Positions 46,509 through 56,900 of a DNA stretch of 60,176 nt are shown here, piece after piece. The notes below the pieces were generated by a model that searched no databases, was not told where the DNA came from, and saw nothing but the letters and a program-made list of their open reading frames with translations. The number at the start of each line of letters is the position of its first letter. The first letter of the stretch is position 1. Made by a program: the position numbers and the translations under genes. Source of the stretch: an uncultured Planctomycetaceae bacterium (GTDB taxonomy: Bacteria > Planctomycetota > Planctomycetia > Pirellulales > Pirellulaceae); NCBI GenBank assembly GCA_937862885.1, contig CALMEE010000069.1, positions 1-60,176 of the forward strand, in the 5' to 3' direction.

Positions 46509-48152
46509 TCAGTCGAGTGAACCAACCACCAGCGTACGGGGTTTGCCTGATTCCATATTCGCACCTCCCATGATCACAAATTCTCCCTCGTTGATGGGCA
46601 ACAGCCGATGAAAGAATCGACTGGGTCTGATCCGTTGAATTTCTTGCCAAGTACGGCGGCTGGAATCCAAACGATAAACGGCTCCGCTGTACGTGCTCAC
46701 CACGAGATTATTTCCCACACGAAACGCGGCACTGCCAAAGCCCTCCATCCGACCGACTGCGGGTAACTCTGGTCCGTTTTCCCAACGCTGCGATGCGAGA
46801 TCAAAAATCGCGACCTCCGTGGAAATGCTGTTGTCCTCGTTCATACCACCTACGACAAACAGTTGATTTGAAAATTCAGCCATCGCAATCGCGCGGCGTC
46901 GAAATGGTGGATCAGGCAGTCGCTGCCAGGACTTTTCCGGCTCAGTCAAATCAAAATACCAAGCTGTGGTCAGCCAACTCGTCACCTGATCAGGCTCCAT
47001 CGTCCATCCACCCACAACATAGATGCGATCATCAACGACCACAGCATCGAACGAACTGCGCGGCTCAGGCAGTGGTGGCATCTCGCTCCATTGACGGGTG
47101 GCAATGTCGAATCGGCGGAAATCGGCAACGGAGTGTAACTCATGAGATTCGCCCTGGACGTTCCTGGCTTCAAATCCGCCCAGCCGATACAGGGCACCTC
47201 GATGAGCGACCAGCGCCAAGCCTTGCAATCCTCGATCTTGCGAGATTGCGTTCCAAGTCTCGCTCGATTCTAAATCCAATTCGTACAACGTTTTGGATTG
47301 CAAGTCCCGCGCATAGTCATGAGAATCACCCAAGTGACCTCCATAAACATAAATCTTTGGACCGCTGACCGCCGCGCCAAAACTGGTCACGCCAATAGGA
47401 AGTTGTGGCAACGATGCTGATGCCCGCTGACTGACAGGCGTTCTGTGATCCGAGTCGCTGGAGACAGAATCGAAATCAAAAACCAACGTAGCGAATTGGC
47501 GAATTTCGTCATACTCGTCGCTCTTCAACGAATCCACAGCGGGAACCACAACCCGAGCTCGGGCCCAGATACGAGATTGGCCGTCGCGCGTGAACTCAAT
47601 CTGACCATTCTCGTCAGACCGGATCGTCTCTGAGCTACCTTGGTCATCACCTAATACGACCTCACAATCGGGCACCGCCTTGCCGTTTCTCAAAACTGTC
47701 AATACCAGTCGATCATTGTGAATTTTTGGTCGAACTTCGAATTCAACAGTCGCGACCTCACGAGCATTGTCCGCCATCTTCGAGTTCCAATAGCTGCCAT
47801 AATATTGCAACAGGAATCTTGATTCTCCGCGCACGAGCACTCCGTATTTGTGCTGCAAGAAAAGCGGTTGGGATACATCAGCGTTACTGCACTCCAGCCA
47901 ACCTAAGCTTTCGTCGCTCTTCGGCACCGTCGAGAGCCGAGAATCCGTGGAAGATGAGGTTTGCCACACGGAAACATGCTGTAATGCGTCGAGCATTTCC
48001 GCTTGGCTTGGCTGAGGTTCTTCAGAAAAATAGATGCGATACTGGTTGTCATGGACTACGATCCACAGAAAATGTCCGTGGGCGAGCGTCGCCGTCATAA
48101 AACTGGCCAAGGCGACCATGAGCATCATCATTGCGGTATGTCGCAAACTCAT
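46509..48152 (-). CDS. Secreted protein with DUF4198-like head and Kelch repeats
   Basis: 547 residues with an N-terminal signal peptide ending near AHGH. The first 230 residues resemble the DUF4198-like domain (HGHFLWIVVHDNQYRIYFSE, then beta-sandwich strands such as VLRNGKAVPDCEVVLGDDQG). From about residue 245 at least four Kelch repeats form a beta-propeller: KIYVYGGHLGDSHDY, ALYRLGGFE, RIYVVGGWTMEPDQ, QLFVVGGMNEDNS. The protein is likely periplasmic or surface-exposed. It lies 27 bp after the DUF1559 gene and is probably co-transcribed with it. Confidence 0.8.
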   Translation of the reverse strand: MSLRHTAMMMLMVALASFMTATLAHGHFLWIVVHDNQYRIYFSEEPQPSQAEMLDALQHVSVWQTSSSTDSRLSTVPKSDESLGWLECSNADVSQPLFLQHKYGVLVRGESRFLLQYYGSYWNSKMADNAREVATVEFEVRPKIHNDRLVLTVLRNGKAVPDCEVVLGDDQGSSETIRSDENGQIEFTRDGQSRIWARARVVVPAVDSLKSDEYDEIRQFATLVFDFDSVSSDSDHRTPVSQRASASLPQLPIGVTSFGAAVSGPKIYVYGGHLGDSHDYARDLQSKTLYELDLESSETWNAISQDRGLQGLALVAHRGALYRLGGFEARNVQGESHELHSVADFRRFDIATRQWSEMPPLPEPRSSFDAVVVDDRIYVVGGWTMEPDQVTSWLTTAWYFDLTEPEKSWQRLPDPPFRRRAIAMAEFSNQLFVVGGMNEDNSISTEVAIFDLASQRWENGPELPAVGRMEGFGSAAFRVGNNLVVSTYSGAVYRLDSSRRTWQEIQRIRPSRFFHRLLPINEGEFVIMGGANMESGKPRTLVVGSLD

Positions 48153-48179
48153 AAACTTGACTCCTATTTCGATTGTGGA

Positions 48180-49226
48180 TTAGAAAAGCGGACCGTCCCC
48201 GTTTAGTATTTCACCGCCGTCTCGTGTCACCAAGCTATGCAGCACGGCTTGGTCAACCCAATCAGCGATGAAGCGGACTGAACCATCGACAAAACAAAAA
48301 TTACAACCGCCAGCATGGTCGCTGCGGAACGTTCGATACTCTCGATACATCAACTCTGAAACAGGTCCCTTCTGGTTATATTTGCCCTCGATGTGAGATT
48401 GAGAATTGAACCAGTATCCTTGTGCCCACGTATATCTCCCCCAGGCCCCTGGCTCGGGTGAATCTCCCAACCAACGCACGCTGTTGTCGATTTCGCCAAA
48501 AAAGAAGGTTTGACTGGTGCCATCGACGAAGGCTGCCATGGACAACCGATATCGGCTCCCGGGCGTCGTGGACATGGCATCGAACGCGCCATTGACTCGG
48601 TGGCCATAGGTCGTGGGCCGATAATGAGTCGCATACGAGATGATATAACTACCTTCGCCAAATTCGTTGCTCGGCGACGTTTGCTGCATGGAGGGACAGA
48701 GATAAATATCCAAGGCTTGCGACGTCAACTCGATATTACCCGGCGCAGAAATCGATTCATTCAATTTATATTGATCGAATCGAGTGCCTTGCTCGACGTA
48801 CGGCAGTAACAACACGAACGTCGATCCCAACGTATTAAAATCGCCAGCTCCAATTCTCGGCGGAGGCAATGTCTTGAACGTCGACTCGTAATTGAGACCC
48901 GCCATTCCGATCTGGCGGATATTGCTGGAACACGATGTCCGTCGCGCAGCCTCACGCACAGCTTGGATAGCTGGCAGTAATAATCCCATCAAGATGCCGA
49001 TGATCGCGATCACCACCAACAATTCCACCAAGGTGAACGCGGGCCGCTTCGCGAACTTCTGCCGTTGATATCGATAGCTCCGCAAACGAAAATGGTCGCG
49101 CGCAGCACCGTGCTTGACACCTACAGCGTAACCACTGATGAAATTTGCAAGCCGAAAAGAACACGTGCGGCCAAGACCCGACGTGGGGCGAGTGATGACC
49201 AGATTGCTGGTCGAAGTCTGAATCAT
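48180..49226 (-). CDS. DUF1559 protein with prepilin-type N-terminus
   Basis: 348 residues. The type IV prepilin/pseudopilin signature [20 protein letters not shown] is preceded by about 60 polar or basic residues, a longer leader than usual; a downstream start is possible. Then comes the family block [19 protein letters not shown]. The C-terminus has the expected DUF1559 end [20 protein letters not shown]1559 proteins are very abundant in planctomycetes and their role is unknown. The last residues (NGDGPLF) are encoded by a REP-like oligomer (48184-48204), so the native tail may be altered. Confidence 0.9.
   Translation of the reverse strand: MIQTSTSNLVITRPTSGLGRTCSFRLANFISGYAVGVKHGAARDHFRLRSYRYQRQKFAKRPAFTLVELLVVIAIIGILMGLLLPAIQAVREAARRTSCSSNIRQIGMAGLNYESTFKTLPPPRIGAGDFNTLGSTFVLLLPYVEQGTRFDQYKLNESISAPGNIELTSQALDIYLCPSMQQTSPSNEFGEGSYIISYATHYRPTTYGHRVNGAFDAMSTTPGSRYRLSMAAFVDGTSQTFFFGEIDNSVRWLGDSPEPGAWGRYTWAQGYWFNSQSHIEGKYNQKGPVSELMYREYRTFRSDHAGGCNFCFVDGSVRFIADWVDQAVLHSLVTRDGGEILNGDGPLF
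48184..48204 (-). repeat. REP-like oligomer at DUF1559 3' end
   Basis: On the minus strand it reads AAACGGGGACGGTCCGCTTTT. It encodes the last seven residues of the DUF1559 protein and shares GGGGACGGT with 37441-37460. It includes the small palindrome GGACGGTCC. Confidence 0.5.
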
Positions 49227-49600
49227 TGTCTTGTATCTCCCTTCCTATCCAAAAAAATTCGATACGATTGCCGATTTCGAGAGCACGATTTTGCTCACGG
49301 GACAATCGAGACACACGAATGTTTGGCTGGCTAAAAAGGGATCGATGGGGTAGGGCGAACCGCGTTAAACCCCTGAGCGGCTGGTACTCGTGAGTACCCT
49401 GCGCGGATCGACCGAACGGTGCAACTGCTGAAGACCAACAAATAATGGGCTCAGGAATGGCGTACCCAGCAATCAATCGCGGCGTGGCCGCTGCCTTCTT
49501 TGGCTTGCTATCGAGTCCCAGTCTCAGTTATTGAGATTGAGTCTCAGTTGTGATAATGTAACGGATACCAAGATTGTTTGCAAGTAGGCCCAAGATCACC
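49227..49600. other. Divergent intergenic region, DUF1559 and hemP-like genes
   Basis: About 375 bp with two divergent promoters. The Fur-like operator and a GATAAT -10 element lie at the hemP end. The DUF1559 start itself has no clear control element. Confidence 0.5.
49523..49557 (+). promoter_or_regulatory. Fur-like operator overlapping hemP promoter
   Basis: TGAGATTGAGTCTCA (49532-49546) is a 7-1-7 inverted repeat matching at 6 of 7 positions, the geometry of a Fur box. A second imperfect dyad, CTCA-GTTAT-TGAG (49523-49535), overlaps it. GATAAT (49552-49557) follows as a -10 element. The pattern suggests iron-dependent repression of the hemP-like gene. Confidence 0.6.
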
Positions 49601-49837
49601 ATGAACAAACCAGATTTCAATCACCATTCTGACGACCCATCAACTGAAACCGAGGTTGAGTATCAGATGCTCCCCGATAACTGCCCTTCAGCCGCATGCC
49701 AACACGAACTCCATCGGCCAAAAATAATCAATTTTGATTCGCTAGTGCGGTGTGGCGACGAGGTCTGGATCGAAAACGCCGGGCAAATTTACCGTCTCCG
49801 TCGCACTCGCAATGACAAACTCATTTTGACGAAATAA
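49601..49837 (+). CDS. hemP: HemP/HmuP-like hemin uptake protein
   Basis: 78 residues from ATG 49601; a TTG at 49574 would add 9 residues. The C-terminal half is the HemP signature: IINFDSLVRCGDEVWIENAG followed by QIYRLRRTRNDKLILTK. HemP proteins are small and are linked to heme uptake, usually as regulators of heme receptor genes. The first 40 residues are polar and variable. No TonB-dependent receptor or heme transporter is next to it, so it is an isolated hemP. A Fur-like operator lies just upstream. Confidence 0.85.
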   Translation: MNKPDFNHHSDDPSTETEVEYQMLPDNCPSAACQHELHRPKIINFDSLVRCGDEVWIENAGQIYRLRRTRNDKLILTK

Positions 49838-49896
49838 TTCCGCTGCTACGGGCGCAACCCAAGCGAATCCTGGCCAATGAGTGAGAACCCGAGTGT

Positions 49897-50697
49897 TTAA
49901 GCAATTTCTCGGTTGCGGAATTCCAACGGCGTGCTGCTGGTCAGTGCGCGAAATGCTCGGGTAAAAGCGCTTTGGTCGGCGTAGCCGCACTGCAGGGCGA
50001 TTTCCACGATCGAGAACGTGCTACTGCGCAACAGATGGGACGCAGAGGTAATACGAATTTTGGTAATCAATTGCGACGGCGTCAACAAGAATAGCTTCTT
50101 CGTCATTCGCGCCAGTCGCGACGGAGTCAGTTCCGATCGTTGCGCGAGAATCGCTGGCGACATGAGTTGTGATGGGTCGTTTTCGAATTCTGCAATCATT
50201 CGCGCAAATCCGGTAGGGATCTCCTCCGTCGCGACTGGCGCGCGGAGGTCTCGAGAAAATCCGACGAGTCCAATCATCCGCCCCTCGCTGTCGCGCAATG
50301 GCAGTTTCGTCGTCAAACACCATACCGCATGACCGGGCCGATACCATTGTAACTCCAACAGATCGAACAATGGTTTTCCCGTCGTCAAAACACGTTGATC
50401 TTGTTCGGCGGGCATTGATCCCAGGTCACCTTCACAGATATCGCTGGGACGTTTTCCCAGAGCATCGTGTTTACTCTTCAATCCATGCCGAGCAATCAAC
50501 GAATCGTTCACGGCCAGATAACAACCGTTCGCGTCTTTGACAAAAAACGCAATATCCGGTGCTTGGTCAAATAGCGATTGCAAAGTTCGCAAATCGACCG
50601 TTTGGGGCGTTGTGATCGGTACGGACTTGGGGGTCTTTGTGCGCGATTTCATGTTTTTGTGTTGGAATGGTTCAATCATCGAGTGTTCCGTGCTCAT
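49897..50697 (-). CDS. PAS-domain AraC-family transcriptional regulator
   Basis: 266 residues from ATG 50697; a TTG at 50724 and an ATG at 50679 are alternatives. A PAS domain is visible at about residues 35-150 (QSLFDQAPDIAFFVKDANGC, then GLVGFSRDLRAP). The C-terminal 100 residues hold the two AraC helix-turn-helix motifs: LTPSRLARMTKKLFLLTPSQ and STFSIVEIALQCGYADQSAF, the latter followed by TRAFRALTSSTPLEFR. PAS-AraC regulators of this type are common beside sugar or amino-acid catabolic genes in planctomycetes. The gene diverges from the enolase-superfamily gene at 50877 and probably controls that cluster in response to a small ligand. Confidence 0.88.
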   Translation of the reverse strand: MSTEHSMIEPFQHKNMKSRTKTPKSVPITTPQTVDLRTLQSLFDQAPDIAFFVKDANGCYLAVNDSLIARHGLKSKHDALGKRPSDICEGDLGSMPAEQDQRVLTTGKPLFDLLELQWYRPGHAVWCLTTKLPLRDSEGRMIGLVGFSRDLRAPVATEEIPTGFARMIAEFENDPSQLMSPAILAQRSELTPSRLARMTKKLFLLTPSQLITKIRITSASHLLRSSTFSIVEIALQCGYADQSAFTRAFRALTSSTPLEFRNREIA

Positions 50698-50876
50698 TAT
50701 AATCGAATGGAGTTGTGGGCCCAAAATCCCAAGACATCGATTACTCGATATGAACGAATTGCGAGGCTCGTGTTATGTTGTCAGCGACACTGTGACCGAA
50801 CATTTACAATGGTTCCCAAATCGCTGGCGCTCGGTCAACTTAAATCACTGTGGGCACGAACACTCGGTAATACACT

Positions 50877-51980
50877 ATGAAAATCGCCAAAATATTTGCT
50901 CATCGCGTTGAGTTGCCGTTAGTCGAGGGCGCGTACAAGTGGTCTGGCGGTAAGTCCGTTTCGGTTTTTGACAGCACAATTGTCGGTGTTGAAACCGAGT
51001 GCGGCTTGGTCGGTTACGGCGAGGTCTGCCCGCTCGGCCCATTTTATTTGCCGGCTTACGCCGCCGGCGTGCGGACCGGACTGCAGGAAATTGGACCACA
51101 CTTGCTCGGCTATGATCCGCGCGAACTGGCTAAGATGAACCAGCGCATGGACGCTGCCCTCAAAGGCCATCCGTATGTCAAAGCCGGAATTGACATTGCT
51201 TGTTGGGACATTTTGGGACAGGCGACTCAATTGCCCGTGTGTGTTCTGTTGGGTGGTCGGTTCGGGGAAGGTGTTCGATTGTATCGAGCCATCTCACAAC
51301 AGCCGCCGGATGAGATGGCCCGGAACGTCGCCGGCTACCGCGAACAGGGCTACACGCGGTTTCAACTCAAAGTGGGGGGAGACCCCGATCAGGACATCGA
51401 GCGAATTCACCAAGTGCGCGCATGTCTGCAACCGTCGGATCGCTTGGTTGCCGATGCGAATACGGGCTGGACTCAGCACGAAGCGATGCGGGTGGTCCGC
51501 GCGGTACGTGATCTGGACGTTTACATTGAACAACCTTGCTTGACCTACGAGGAATGCCTCGCGGTGCGGCGGCATACCGATCATCCGTTTGTTCTCGACG
51601 AGAATATCGACAGCCTCGAAATGTTGTTGCGAGCCAAAGCGGATTTGGCGATGGATGTCGTCAATCTGAAAATCAGCAAACTTGGTGGGTTGACCAAGAC
51701 AAAGCAATTGCGTGATTTGTGTGTGGCGATGGGAATCGCGATGACGCTCGAAGACAGTTGGGGGGGCGATATCACGACGGCGGCGATCGCCCATTTGGCA
51801 CACAGTACGCCTGAGGAATTCCGATTTACGAGTACCGATTTTAATAGCTATGTGACCGTCAACACAGCCAACGGGGCACCGCAACGCGATCGCGGAACCA
51901 TGCAGGCCAGCGCAGCACCTGGATTGGGAATTACCCCGCGTTGGGACGTGCTGGGACCACGAGTTTTGGAGGTGAGTTAG
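50877..51980 (+). CDS. Enolase-superfamily enzyme, probably hydroxyproline-type dehydratase or epimerase
   Basis: 367 residues with the mandelate racemase/muconate lactonizing fold. The capping-domain motif [20 protein letters not shown] resembles cis-3-hydroxyproline dehydratases and hydroxyproline betaine epimerases. The barrel shows the acid-base Lys in [10 protein letters not shown]; the usual KxK reads QLK, so the first Lys is missing. Metal ligands are in [18 protein letters not shown] and VLDENIDS, and a second Lys is in NLKISKLGG. The substrate cannot be fixed from sequence. It is divergent from the PAS-AraC regulator and is followed at once by the esterase gene. Confidence 0.85.
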   Translation: MKIAKIFAHRVELPLVEGAYKWSGGKSVSVFDSTIVGVETECGLVGYGEVCPLGPFYLPAYAAGVRTGLQEIGPHLLGYDPRELAKMNQRMDAALKGHPYVKAGIDIACWDILGQATQLPVCVLLGGRFGEGVRLYRAISQQPPDEMARNVAGYREQGYTRFQLKVGGDPDQDIERIHQVRACLQPSDRLVADANTGWTQHEAMRVVRAVRDLDVYIEQPCLTYEECLAVRRHTDHPFVLDENIDSLEMLLRAKADLAMDVVNLKISKLGGLTKTKQLRDLCVAMGIAMTLEDSWGGDITTAAIAHLAHSTPEEFRFTSTDFNSYVTVNTANGAPQRDRGTMQASAAPGLGITPRWDVLGPRVLEVS

Positions 51981-51981
51981 T

Positions 51982-53913
51982 ATGTGCGACCGATGGTTTG
52001 GTGCGATCTGCAATCGACCACTGGGGACGATGATCTGCCTCGCGGCTTGGAACCTTTTTGCTTGTTATGCCGTGCTGATCGACCACTCATCTGCGAGTGC
52101 CCAACAGCTGCCACGCGAGCACGTCATTGATGTTCCGGCGATTGGCAGCGGTTTCTGCGTGAGCAATTTGTTCCAGTCAAACATGGTTTTGCAACGTGAA
52201 AAACCGATTCACGTCTGGGGCTGGGCAGAGCCGGGATCGGAAGTTTCCGTTTCCTTTGCCGATCAACGCCATTCAGCCACAGCCGCCGAGGATCGACGTT
52301 GGAAAATTTCGTTCTCCCCAATCTCAGCGAGCAACGTGCCCCAATCGATGACACTTACCAACCAAGGAATCACGTTGGTGCTGGAAAACATTTTGGTCGG
52401 CGACGTGTGGGTGTTAGGCGGCCAGAGCAATATGGAGTTCGAGCTGGAACAAGTCGAAAACGGCCCACTCGAAGTGGTGTCGGCGCACTTTCCTGAAATT
52501 CGTATTTTGACGGTGCCCTACGGTGAAGGTCCGGAGTATCTGCGGAGTTTTCCGAGACTGCATGAATGGAGCGATTGGTTCGGCCGCCATTTTCGCAAGG
52601 GAGATTGGGATGAATGCACACCCGGGATTGCCAAGGAGTTATCCGCCATCGGTTATGTTTTCGCCCGCCGCATTCATAAGGCTGCTCAGGTACCGATCGG
52701 CGTGATCGATGCTTCTCGTGGCGGGACGACGATCGAGTCGTGGACGCCGCTGACAGTGCTGCAGCAAATGCAGAACAGCCCCACAACGCAAGCCAAGTTG
52801 GCCAGTTTCGCACAGCAAGCCGCGGCCTGGGATGCCCAGGCGGATCTGCAAGACCGAATCAAACAGCATGAGCAATGGCTGGAGCGACAACGGGCCGAGG
52901 GAAACCCGATTCCCGCTGATCGGTTGCAGCCCCCCAGCGACTTGCGCCCGGGTCCGCTTGGCGACCACAACTACCCAGGGCATTGCTATGCCGGGATGAT
53001 TGGGCCGCTGGAGGGACTGTCGGTAAAGGGCGCTATTTTTCATCAGGGTTACAACAACGCTTTCGAAGGCTCGGTCGGGGCCGAAATGTATCGAGACATT
53101 TTCCCTGAAATGATTCGAGCTTGGCGATCTGCCTTCAACGACCCCGAAATGCCATTTGGGATTCTGTCCCTGTGCACTGAAGGAGACCCGCAGACACGGG
53201 AGGATTATTGCGAAAAGATGTTCAACGCCGGAATTGATATTCGCTCTGCACACTACTCTACCTTTCTCGAACTCTATGACAGCGGCGACAAAAATATCGG
53301 TTACGCCAGCACCTTTGATTTGCGACGTCGCTGGTATCATCCGCAACTGAAAATCCCCGCTGGAGAACGAATCGCTCGTTGGGCTTTGGCAACGCAATAC
53401 GGTTTTTCCCGACAGCTAGAATGGCTGCCGCCGCGTTTGCTAGAGCTGCAGCGGCTGGAGAACGGCCTGTTGTTGAAGCTCGATCGCGAGGTGGGTGATC
53501 CGCAAGAGGGACGAATCGAAGGGTTTGCCATCGCCGGAGAAAATCGACAGTTTCACCCCGCCGATGTCGCCTATCAGCAGACGGGAACCGACCAACAAGG
53601 ACGTCCGCAATTGGATCGCCGGCAGTTAGTGTTGACCAGTTCCATGGTGCCCGAGCCAATTCACTTTCGTTATGCTTGGGGGCGTAATCCGCTCGCCAAT
53701 TTGCAGCTTATCGGGAATAAAGATGTGCCGTTTGCCACCCAAAAAAGTGACGATTGGACGATGGATGAAGTGCCGCTGGGGATTGTCGGTCCAGAAGTCA
53801 CCAAGCCACTTCCTCGACGAGAGCAAAACATGATTCTGGAGGCCTTGAGGCAACAAGACAAAGCGCGGCGTGTGCACGAAGCGCAACGAGTGATCGAAGA
53901 ATTGACCAAGTAA
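51982..53913 (+). CDS. Sialate O-acetylesterase-like SGNH hydrolase
   Basis: 643 residues, beginning one base after the previous stop with GGAGG just before the ATG. The signal peptide runs to about residue 40 (ICLAAWNLFACYAVLI). SGNH blocks are visible: block I VWVLGGQSNMEF with the nucleophile Ser, block II VIDASRGGTTIESWTP, block III AIFHQGYNNAFEGS and the late WYHPQLKIPAGE with His. Members remove acetyl groups from sugars outside the cytoplasm. The extra strand-rich N-terminal domain (VLQREKPIHVWGWAEPGSEV) is usual in this family. It is in the same run as the enolase-superfamily and cytochrome genes. Confidence 0.9.
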   Translation: MCDRWFGAICNRPLGTMICLAAWNLFACYAVLIDHSSASAQQLPREHVIDVPAIGSGFCVSNLFQSNMVLQREKPIHVWGWAEPGSEVSVSFADQRHSATAAEDRRWKISFSPISASNVPQSMTLTNQGITLVLENILVGDVWVLGGQSNMEFELEQVENGPLEVVSAHFPEIRILTVPYGEGPEYLRSFPRLHEWSDWFGRHFRKGDWDECTPGIAKELSAIGYVFARRIHKAAQVPIGVIDASRGGTTIESWTPLTVLQQMQNSPTTQAKLASFAQQAAAWDAQADLQDRIKQHEQWLERQRAEGNPIPADRLQPPSDLRPGPLGDHNYPGHCYAGMIGPLEGLSVKGAIFHQGYNNAFEGSVGAEMYRDIFPEMIRAWRSAFNDPEMPFGILSLCTEGDPQTREDYCEKMFNAGIDIRSAHYSTFLELYDSGDKNIGYASTFDLRRRWYHPQLKIPAGERIARWALATQYGFSRQLEWLPPRLLELQRLENGLLLKLDREVGDPQEGRIEGFAIAGENRQFHPADVAYQQTGTDQQGRPQLDRRQLVLTSSMVPEPIHFRYAWGRNPLANLQLIGNKDVPFATQKSDDWTMDEVPLGIVGPEVTKPLPRREQNMILEALRQQDKARRVHEAQRVIEELTK

Positions 53914-53943
53914 GGCTGCCTCTCGAATTGGAACGGTTATGCG

Positions 53944-56900
53944 ATGGCCATGAATCGAATAAATCATCCCATGAATTTGATGGCACACCGCCTGGAGCCC
54001 GAATTGACGTTTTTCGTTGGTTTTTCGGATCGTTTACGGAGCAATCGACGACTGTCTTGCGCTGTTCAACTATACAGAGTAGTCTTAATCAGACTCGTTA
54101 TTTTGATTTTTTTGCTTGGCTACGTGCTCGGCACGTTGGCTGCCAGTGCTCAGTCGTTAGAGGAGGAATTGCAGCGAGTTTCACTGGAGGACTTAGCCGC
54201 TGGGGCTCGGCAGTTCGGCGACGCGTCACGCGGAGCGATCATTTTTCACCAACCCAGCATGACATGTTCGAAGTGTCATTCGATCGGCATCGAAGCATCG
54301 GCGTTGGGGCCCGATTTGACTTCGCTGGGGCGCGAGGTTAGCGACGAGTCCCTGATCGAGTCTGTTTTGTACCCCTCAAGAGTAATCCGCGAAGGATATG
54401 ATTCGCTGACAGTGCTGACAATCGATGGAAAGTTGATTTCGGCGCTGCTCGTAGAGCAAACAACGGAGCAGATCACGCTTCGCGATGTCGCACGCGACGG
54501 CGAAGTCGTGACGATCGCAACGGAAGAGATTGACGAGGTCAAGCAGAATGAACTTTCAATCATGCCCGCAGGATTGCTGAATCAATTGCATAGCAAACAG
54601 CAATTTTACGATCTGATGCGTTATCTGTATGAAATTCGCGATGGTGGTGCTGACCGCGCGCGGCAACTCCAGCCATCCCAATCGCTGTTGGCATTCACGA
54701 TCCCTGAGTACGAAAATCACCTTGACCATGCCGGGATGATCAGCAGTTGGAATGACGAAAGCTATCTTCGTGGACAGGCCATGTACCAACGAGTCTGCGC
54801 CAATTGCCATGGGACACATGAACAGCCGGGATCATTGCCAACTTCGCCGCGGTTTGCCGACGACAAATTCAAGAATGGCAGCGATCCGTTATCCATGTAT
54901 CGCACGTTGACGCATGGTTTTGGGCAAATGGCGGCTCAAACCTGGATGGTGCCGACACAAAAATATGATGTCATCCATTACATCCGTCAGGCATACCTGG
55001 AAACCCACAATCCGAGTGAATTGACGCCCGTTGATGCAAACTATATGGCAAGTTTACCACCCGGCGATTCGCGTGGTCCCGAGCCTAGCCAAATCGAAGT
55101 CTGGTCGGCCATGGACTATGGGCCCAGTTTGATTCATACCTATGAAATACCCGGCTCGCCACACAACTTTGCTTACAAAGGCGTGGCCGTGCGACTGGAT
55201 TCGGGTGCGGGTGGCGTTTCGCGCGGCAGCCATTGGATCGTGTTTGATACCGATACGCTTCGCGTCGCAGCTGGTTGGAGATCGACGCACCAGAACGAGA
55301 TAACGAACAGCAATAATTTCATTGACTGGAGAGCGATTCAGTTCAATGGCGAGCATGGTGTTCACCCGCAAATTGTCGGTGAAGTTGCTTTTGCAAACGC
55401 AACTGCACCGGGTTGGGCAGACCCAGCCAGTGGTGCATTTACCGATGATCAGCGCGTTCTCGGTCGCGATGATCGACGCTATGGACCGCTGCCCCGGGAT
55501 TGGGGCCAGTTCCGTGGCTTGTACCACTTCGACCAACGCGTGGTTTTTCAATACTCAATTGGTGAAACCGAAATTCTGGAATCTCCCAGTGTGCAAGTCC
55601 GAGATGTTGGCCCACCACTAATCTGGCGGACATTCAATATTGGCCCGCGACAACGCGATTTGATTTTGCAAGTGGCTCAGCAGCCGACTAGTGTCGTGCG
55701 AATGGCCGTGGCCTCAAACTCATCGGTAACGGGAGTGCTGCATGCAAATTCTGAGCATCACACAAACACAACCAGGCTGATCGCCGGGTTTGCGCCGCGC
55801 GACACCAACGCCCAGTGGCTGGTACAGGATGGACAACTGAGATTGCGATTACCGGCCGGGGATGATTCGTTACGATTCAGCGTATGGCAGCCGACCGAAA
55901 TCCCGACTTCGCTTGATGAAACAATCGTCTCAGGCACTGCACAGGCCATCGCGGAACCAACTTTTGTCGATGCCAACCTAGAGTTGGTACAGTTTACTCG
56001 CGGGGGTCCGCCGCGCTGGCCCCAAGTTTTGACGACCCAAGCCGTGATCGGTGCGAATGAAGGTCCGTTTTCCGTCGATATCTTGACCGCGCCTGAGACG
56101 AATCCGTGGTTGGCACAGACCAGATTCACGGGACTGGATTTCTATCCTGACGGGCGGATCGCCATTTGTACTTGGGATGGCGATGTGTGGTTGGTAACCC
56201 CCGATCCTGCAACAGAAGAGGTACCGGCAGAATTAGCGCTCCGTTGGCAACGCATCGCCACGGGTCTGTTTCAGCCGCTCGGATTGAAGATCGTGAACGA
56301 CCGGATTCATGTCATCTGTCGCGATCAACTGTGCGTGTTGCACGATCTGAATGGCGACGGAGAGATCGACTATTACCAGTGCCTCAACAACGATCATCAA
56401 GTTACGGAACATTTTCATGAATTCGCGATGGGGTTGCAAACGGATGCTGCGGGAAATTTTTATTACGCCAAATCGGGATGCCACGGCAAAGCGGCGATTG
56501 TACCGCATCACGGCACGTTGCTGCGAGTTTCGCCTGACGGCAAGCACACGCAGATTTTGGCCAACGGTTTTCGCGCGGCGAACGGCGTTTGCTTGAATCC
56601 CGACGGGTCGTTTGTCGTGACTGACCAAGAGGGATTTTGGAATCCCAAAAACCGTATCAACTGGGTTACCGTCGATGACTCCGGGCAACCCCAGTTTTAT
56701 GGCAATATGCTGGGTTACCACGACGTAGCGGATTCATCGGACGATGCGATGGTACAGCCATTATGCTGGATCACCAATGATTTCGATCGTTCGCCCGCCG
56801 AGTTGTTGTGGGTCGAGAGTCAACGCTGGGGTCCGCTCCATGGTTCGCTCCTCAATACGTCGTACGGTTACGGCAAAGTTTTCTTGGTGCTGCACGAAAA

